Source: a virus
Strand: one strand, 5' to 3'
DNA: 26,801 nt
IMG/VR virus record: IMGVR_UViG_3300001460_000115
Location: 1 to 26,801 of that record
Below the pieces are notes generated by a model that worked only from the letters and a program-made list of their open reading frames with translations, was not told where the DNA came from and ran no database searches. Position numbers and translations under genes: made by a program. Position 1 is the first letter of the stretch, and every line of letters begins with the position of its first letter. Below, one piece after another: positions 24,290-26,801 of the stretch.

Positions 24290-24700
24290 ATGACTAAAAA
24301 CTTTATTTACCCGAGAAACGCTTTCTTGGGATTCGATCACATTTTCGACCAGCTAGAAAATATTCATAGCCATGCGAAAGATACTTATCCACCATATAAC
24401 GTTGTTAAGCACAGCAATATGACATATGAAATTGAGATGGCTGTAGCCGGATTCAAAAAAGAACATATCGATATTGAAGTAAAAGACCACGTTATGAACA
24501 TTACTGGTGATAGACCTAAGCGTAGAGAACAAGACGCATATGTCCATAAAGGTATTAGTGCTCGAAAGTTTTCAAGATCATTTAGACTGTCCGAATATAC
24601 GGAAGTAGACGGTGCAGACATTCAGGATGGAATACTATCTGTTCAATTAAAGGTAGTCCTACCAGAAGAGAAGCGACCTCGTAAAATTACAATTAATTAA
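24290..24700 (+). CDS. hsp20: Small heat-shock chaperone Hsp20
   Basis: The 136-residue product is an IbpA-like small heat-shock protein. The alpha-crystallin domain spans about residues 36-125: YNVVKHSNMTYEIEMAVAGF, then IDIEVKDHVMNITGDRP. The C-terminal I-T-I (133-135) is the I-x-I motif used in oligomer formation. Hsp20 genes are core in T4-like cyanophages, where a role in scaffold assembly or host protein protection is assumed. AGGAGG ahead of the ATG is strong. Confidence 0.93.
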   Translation: MTKNFIYPRNAFLGFDHIFDQLENIHSHAKDTYPPYNVVKHSNMTYEIEMAVAGFKKEHIDIEVKDHVMNITGDRPKRREQDAYVHKGISARKFSRSFRLSEYTEVDGADIQDGILSVQLKVVLPEEKRPRKITIN

Positions 24701-24713
24701 CGAGGAAAATTAA

Positions 24714-24944
24714 ATGACAACTTTAACTACAACATACAATGCCACATGTCAAATATGTGAATATGTTGCGAAAGCAATTAAAAATACTGTCCAATCTATG
24801 GTAAGAAACAGACAATTGGCTGCAAATGCAGAAGTTGCTAGACAACTACAGCAACTTGGATTCTATGGCAAAGATGAAGATTTAAAGCATATTATTATGC
24901 AATTAAATGACAAAACTGCAGCAGAATACGAAAAGAGATCGTAA
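24714..24944 (+). CDS. Small helical protein with a CxxC motif, unknown
   Basis: The 76-residue product has a Thr-rich start, C12-x-x-C15 (CQIC), and a helical remainder with VARQLQQLGFYGKDEDLKHI and a charged end. One CxxC alone is not enough for a zinc finger, though a dimer could share a metal. Family not recognised. GAGGAA precedes the ATG. The stop overlaps the ATG of the 16-codon ORF (TAATG). Confidence 0.65.
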   Translation: MTTLTTTYNATCQICEYVAKAIKNTVQSMVRNRQLAANAEVARQLQQLGFYGKDEDLKHIIMQLNDKTAAEYEKRS

Positions 24945-24994
24945 TGTGGCCATATACTGAAGACGAAAACGACTACTTGTCTAAAAAAGTATAA
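24944..24994 (+). CDS. Sixteen-residue ORF, coupled micropeptide candidate
   Basis: The ORF reads MWPYTEDENDYLSKKV. Its ATG overlaps the preceding stop (TAATG), and AAAGAG lies upstream, so translation by coupling is plausible. The W-P-Y-T-x-(D/E)-E...YL pattern seems familiar from tiny unnamed proteins of marine T4-like phages, but I am not certain. The stop codon lies inside the late promoter octamer that follows. Confidence 0.45.
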   Translation: MWPYTEDENDYLSKKV

Positions 24995-24997
24995 ATA
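24990..24997 (+). promoter_or_regulatory. T4-type late promoter for the lysis/accessory genes
   Basis: An exact TATAAATA. With the normal spacing the start falls near 25003, inside the left arm of the terminator hairpin at 24999-25018. Late transcripts would contain only about four bases of that arm and so lack the terminator. Confidence 0.8.
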
Positions 24998-24998
24998 G

Positions 24999-25020
24999 AA
25001 GGGACAGCAATGTCCCTTTT
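24999..25020 (+). terminator. Intrinsic terminator nested with the late promoter
   Basis: AAGGGACA (24999-25006) pairs with TGTCCCTT (25011-25018) around a GCAA tetraloop (GNRA class), with a TTTT run starting in the stem. It should stop transcripts coming from regA, hsp20 and the genes after it. Confidence 0.85.
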
Positions 25021-25038
25021 AATATTCTAGGAGTCAAC

Positions 25039-25155
25039 ATGGAAAAATACTGTAATAACTGTAAATGTGTTTGTCATTGCGATAATCAAGAATGTCTTAA
25101 CTGCGTTAATGAAATATGTACTAATTGTGATTGTGAGGAAACAAATGAATATTGA
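25039..25155 (+). CDS. Cysteine-rich 38-residue protein
   Basis: Ten of 38 residues are cysteine (5, 8, 10, 12, 14, 19, 22, 27, 30, 32), with His13 among them. The order is CNNCKCVCHC, then CLNC, then CTNCDC. Such density suggests a metal-binding knuckle or metallothionein-like protein, or a disulfide knot if exported; no signal peptide is present. AGGAG (25029-25033) sits five bases before the ATG, the optimal place, so translation is likely. It is the first gene after the late promoter and overlaps the lysozyme start by 11 bases. No family recognised. Confidence 0.7.
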   Translation: MEKYCNNCKCVCHCDNQECLNCVNEICTNCDCEETNEY

Positions 25156-25609
25156 TACATTAAGAGAAGAATTAAAAATCGATGAAGGAGTCAAATACGA
25201 AATATATTTGGATCACCTAGGCTTACCTACTTTTGGTATTGGCCATCTCGTTCTCGATAGCGATGTAGAGCACGGAGAAGATGTTGGAACACCTGTATCA
25301 GAAGATAGAGTCAATGAGTGTTTCGAAAAAGACGTAGAAATTGTGTTATCAGAATGCACACATCTATATTCTGACTTTATTGGTCTGCCTGAAGAAGTTC
25401 AGCTGATTATTGCAAATATGATGTTTAATATGGGTAGACCGAGATTATCTCAATTCAAAGGTATGAAGCGCGGAGTAGATGCTCAAGATTGGGATGCAGC
25501 TGCAGACGAAATGGTAGACTCACGTTGGTACAAACAAGTAACAAATCGCGCAGATCGCTTAGTAGAAAGAATGAGAGCAGTAACAATTTCTCAAATACCG
25601 TATGGCTAA
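25145..25609 (+). CDS. e: T4-type lysozyme (endolysin, GH24)
   Basis: The 154-residue product (T4 lysozyme: 164) hydrolyses the peptidoglycan glycan backbone for lysis. The catalytic triad of T4 lysozyme, E11/D20/T26, corresponds to E14 (KIDEG), D23 (YLD) and T29 (LPTFGIGH). The C-terminal helices include NMMFNMG and the SRWY motif. I chose ATG 25145, giving MNIDTLREEL like the T4 start, over upstream in-frame codons that run through the Cys-rich gene. GAGGAA precedes it. No signal peptide is present, so a holin elsewhere is expected. The stop overlaps the next ATG. Confidence 0.94.
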   Translation: MNIDTLREELKIDEGVKYEIYLDHLGLPTFGIGHLVLDSDVEHGEDVGTPVSEDRVNECFEKDVEIVLSECTHLYSDFIGLPEEVQLIIANMMFNMGRPRLSQFKGMKRGVDAQDWDAAADEMVDSRWYKQVTNRADRLVERMRAVTISQIPYG

Positions 25610-26214
25610 TGAAAAATTTTAAAACACATTTAGAAGAAGCTGCAGGAAAAGGATTAACGATCTTTGACATAGACGAAACTATGTTTATAACTAAAGCTAA
25701 AGTACATGTGGTAAAAAACGGTAAAGTTGTTAAGAGACTTGATAACCAAGAATTTAATACTTATAAGAAAAAACCTGGTGAAGAATACGATTTTGGAGAA
25801 TTCAAAAATGCTGAAGTCTTTCAAAAGACATCCACACCAATTGCAAGAATGATTAACAAAGTTAGAGCAATACTTAAGAATGCTACAAAGGCAGGATCTA
25901 AAGTTATTATTGTAACTGCAAGACCTAACTTTGACAATAAGAAAACATTTTTAGACACATTTAGAAATCAAAGAATTGACATAGATAGAATCTATGTTGA
26001 ACGCGCTGGAAACCTTGGAGGTGGACCAGCAGCTGATAATAAGAAAGTTATCTTTAAGAAGTACTTAGATCAGAAGATATATAAACGTATAAGACTCTTT
26101 GATGATGCTATGTCGAATTTAAAGATGTTCTTATCATTACAAAAAGACTACCCGGATGTTTCTTTTGAAGCATTCCTAGCAAAACCAAACGGCTCTGTTT
26201 CTAGAGTACGATAA
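25609..26214 (+). CDS. HAD-family hydrolase with probable capsid-targeting leader
   Basis: The 201-residue product has HAD motif I FDIDET (D20, D22, T24), motif II T103 (IIVTAR), a Lys candidate for motif III near K145/K146, and motif IV D165-D166 (LFDDA). All phosphatase residues are present; the substrate is unknown. The first 15 residues, MKNFKTHLEEAAGKG, resemble the leader of T4 internal proteins (MKTYQEFIAEA...) and contain L-E-E followed by A, a consensus gp21 cleavage site. So it may be packaged in the head and injected. The start at 25609 overlaps the lysozyme stop (TAATG). Related HAD proteins exist in marine T4-like phages without a known job. Confidence 0.85.
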   Translation: MKNFKTHLEEAAGKGLTIFDIDETMFITKAKVHVVKNGKVVKRLDNQEFNTYKKKPGEEYDFGEFKNAEVFQKTSTPIARMINKVRAILKNATKAGSKVIIVTARPNFDNKKTFLDTFRNQRIDIDRIYVERAGNLGGGPAADNKKVIFKKYLDQKIYKRIRLFDDAMSNLKMFLSLQKDYPDVSFEAFLAKPNGSVSRVR

Positions 26215-26226
26215 CAGGAGATTATA

Positions 26227-26801
26227 ATGAATATGAAGACAATCGCGGCAGTGGCGACACTGGCATTTTTGTTTTGTTTTTCGGCATTTGCTGATAAAAT
26301 AAAAGTAGGTTTTATCTATATTGGCCCAACAGGCGATCATGGATGGACTTATAGACACGATATTGGAAGACAAGATATCGAAAAACATTTTGGCGATAAA
26401 GTTGAAACAACTTTTATAGAAAGTGTGAAATACGGACCTGATGCTGAAAGAGCAATCAGAGCTATGGCAAAAGAAGGTATGGATATTATATTTGCTACTT
26501 CATTTGGTTACATGGAACCAATGTTGAAAGTTGCTAAAGAATTTCCAAATATTAAGTTTGAGCATGCTACTGGTTATAAGACTAATGATAATATGTCAGT
26601 TTATTCTGGTATGTTTTATCAAGGCAGATACATTCAAGGCGTAATCGCTGGCCATATGAGTAAAAATGGTAAAGCAGGTTACATTGCTTCTTTTCCAATA
26701 CCTGAAGTTGTAAGAGGTATTAATGCTTTTTACTTAGGCGCTAAAAGTGTAAACCCTGACTTTGATATTGATGTAGTGTGGGTTAATAGCTGGTACGATC
26801 C
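26227..26801 (+). CDS. BMP-family periplasmic substrate-binding protein, 3' end cut by window
   Basis: The frame stays open from the ATG at 26227 to the window end, giving 191 residues. Residues 1-22 form a type I signal peptide (Lys4, hydrophobic core, AFA before D23). Then comes VGFIYIGPTGDHGWTYRHD (residues 27-45), the start typical of proteobacterial BMP/PnrA-like ABC-transporter binding proteins. Later stretches also match: FATSFGYMEP, FPNIKFEHATGY, YIASFPIPEVVRGINAF and VVWVNSWYD. Family members bind purine nucleosides or related compounds. AGGAG (26216-26220) sits six bases before the start, 12 bases after the HAD gene. The signal-peptide codons (GCG, GTG, CTG) are richer in G/C than the rest. 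No transporter subunits are in the window. Confidence 0.93.
   Translation, partial: MNMKTIAAVATLAFLFCFSAFADKIKVGFIYIGPTGDHGWTYRHDIGRQDIEKHFGDKVETTFIESVKYGPDAERAIRAMAKEGMDIIFATSFGYMEPMLKVAKEFPNIKFEHATGYKTNDNMSVYSGMFYQGRYIQGVIAGHMSKNGKAGYIASFPIPEVVRGINAFYLGAKSVNPDFDIDVVWVNSWYD

Noticed and set aside
26269-26283. Lipoprotein signal (lipobox) around Cys17 of the BMP protein
   Set aside because: The residue before Cys is Phe instead of Gly/Ala/Ser. AFA before D23 is a better signal peptidase I site.
1-26801. tRNA genes, CRISPR arrays, insertion sequences, homing endonucleases
   Set aside because: Gaps are too short for tRNAs and show no cloverleaf. No spaced direct repeats, transposase, GIY-YIG or HNH motifs were found in the translated frames.

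Overview
The window is a contiguous block of a T4-like (Straboviridae/Kyanoviridae-type) myovirus genome. It is AT-rich, and every supported gene lies on the + strand with overlapping or nearly touching ends. Gene content and order (13-14-x-15-16-17-18-19-20-67-x-21-22-23-x-uvsY-uvsW-x-x-55-x-47-46-45-x-44-grx-62-regA-hsp20) match the marine T4-like phages (cyanophages, pelagiphages and relatives) better than coliphage T4. The host cannot be read directly. The last gene is a BMP-family substrate-binding protein of proteobacterial type, which hints at a proteobacterial, possibly alphaproteobacterial, marine host (inference).

Layout. 1-1483: 3' part of a repetitive fibre/whisker-like structural gene. 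1483-6130: neck proteins, tail terminator and the terminase pair. 6217-8566: tail sheath and tube behind tandem late promoters. 8622-13870: portal, prohead core, protease, scaffold and major capsid protein, closed by a strong UUCG terminator. 13951-17446: a tail-tube-like paralogue, UvsY, UvsW and two conserved unknowns. 17615-24207: late sigma factor gp55, the gp47/gp46 recombination nuclease, clamp gp45, clamp loader gp44/gp62 with a glutaredoxin gene between them, and the translational repressor RegA. 24290-26801: an accessory stretch with Hsp20, small ORFs, a 38-residue protein with ten cysteines, a T4-type lysozyme, a HAD-family protein with a likely capsid-targeting leader, and the 5' part of a secreted BMP-family solute-binding protein cut by the window end.

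Regulation. The octamer TATAAATA, the T4 late promoter element, occurs in the gaps before genes 18, the 90-residue capsid-cluster gene, the gp19-like gene, uvsY and the lysis/accessory cassette; one more copy lies inside gene 62. This fits the presence of gp55, gp45 and gp44/62, which together run T4 late transcription. Bacterial sigma70-type promoters with extended -10 elements stand before genes 55 and 45. Three convincing terminator hairpins and one weaker hairpin divide the block.

Most noteworthy are (1) the BMP-family periplasmic binding protein in a phage operon, (2) a late promoter whose predicted start lies inside the stem of a terminator, so late transcripts should escape a terminator that stops read-through from upstream, and (3) the HAD protein with a leader resembling T4 internal-protein capsid-targeting sequences. 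No tRNA, CRISPR array or insertion sequence was seen. No stretch above 300 bases lacks a gene; the longest gap is 17447-17614.
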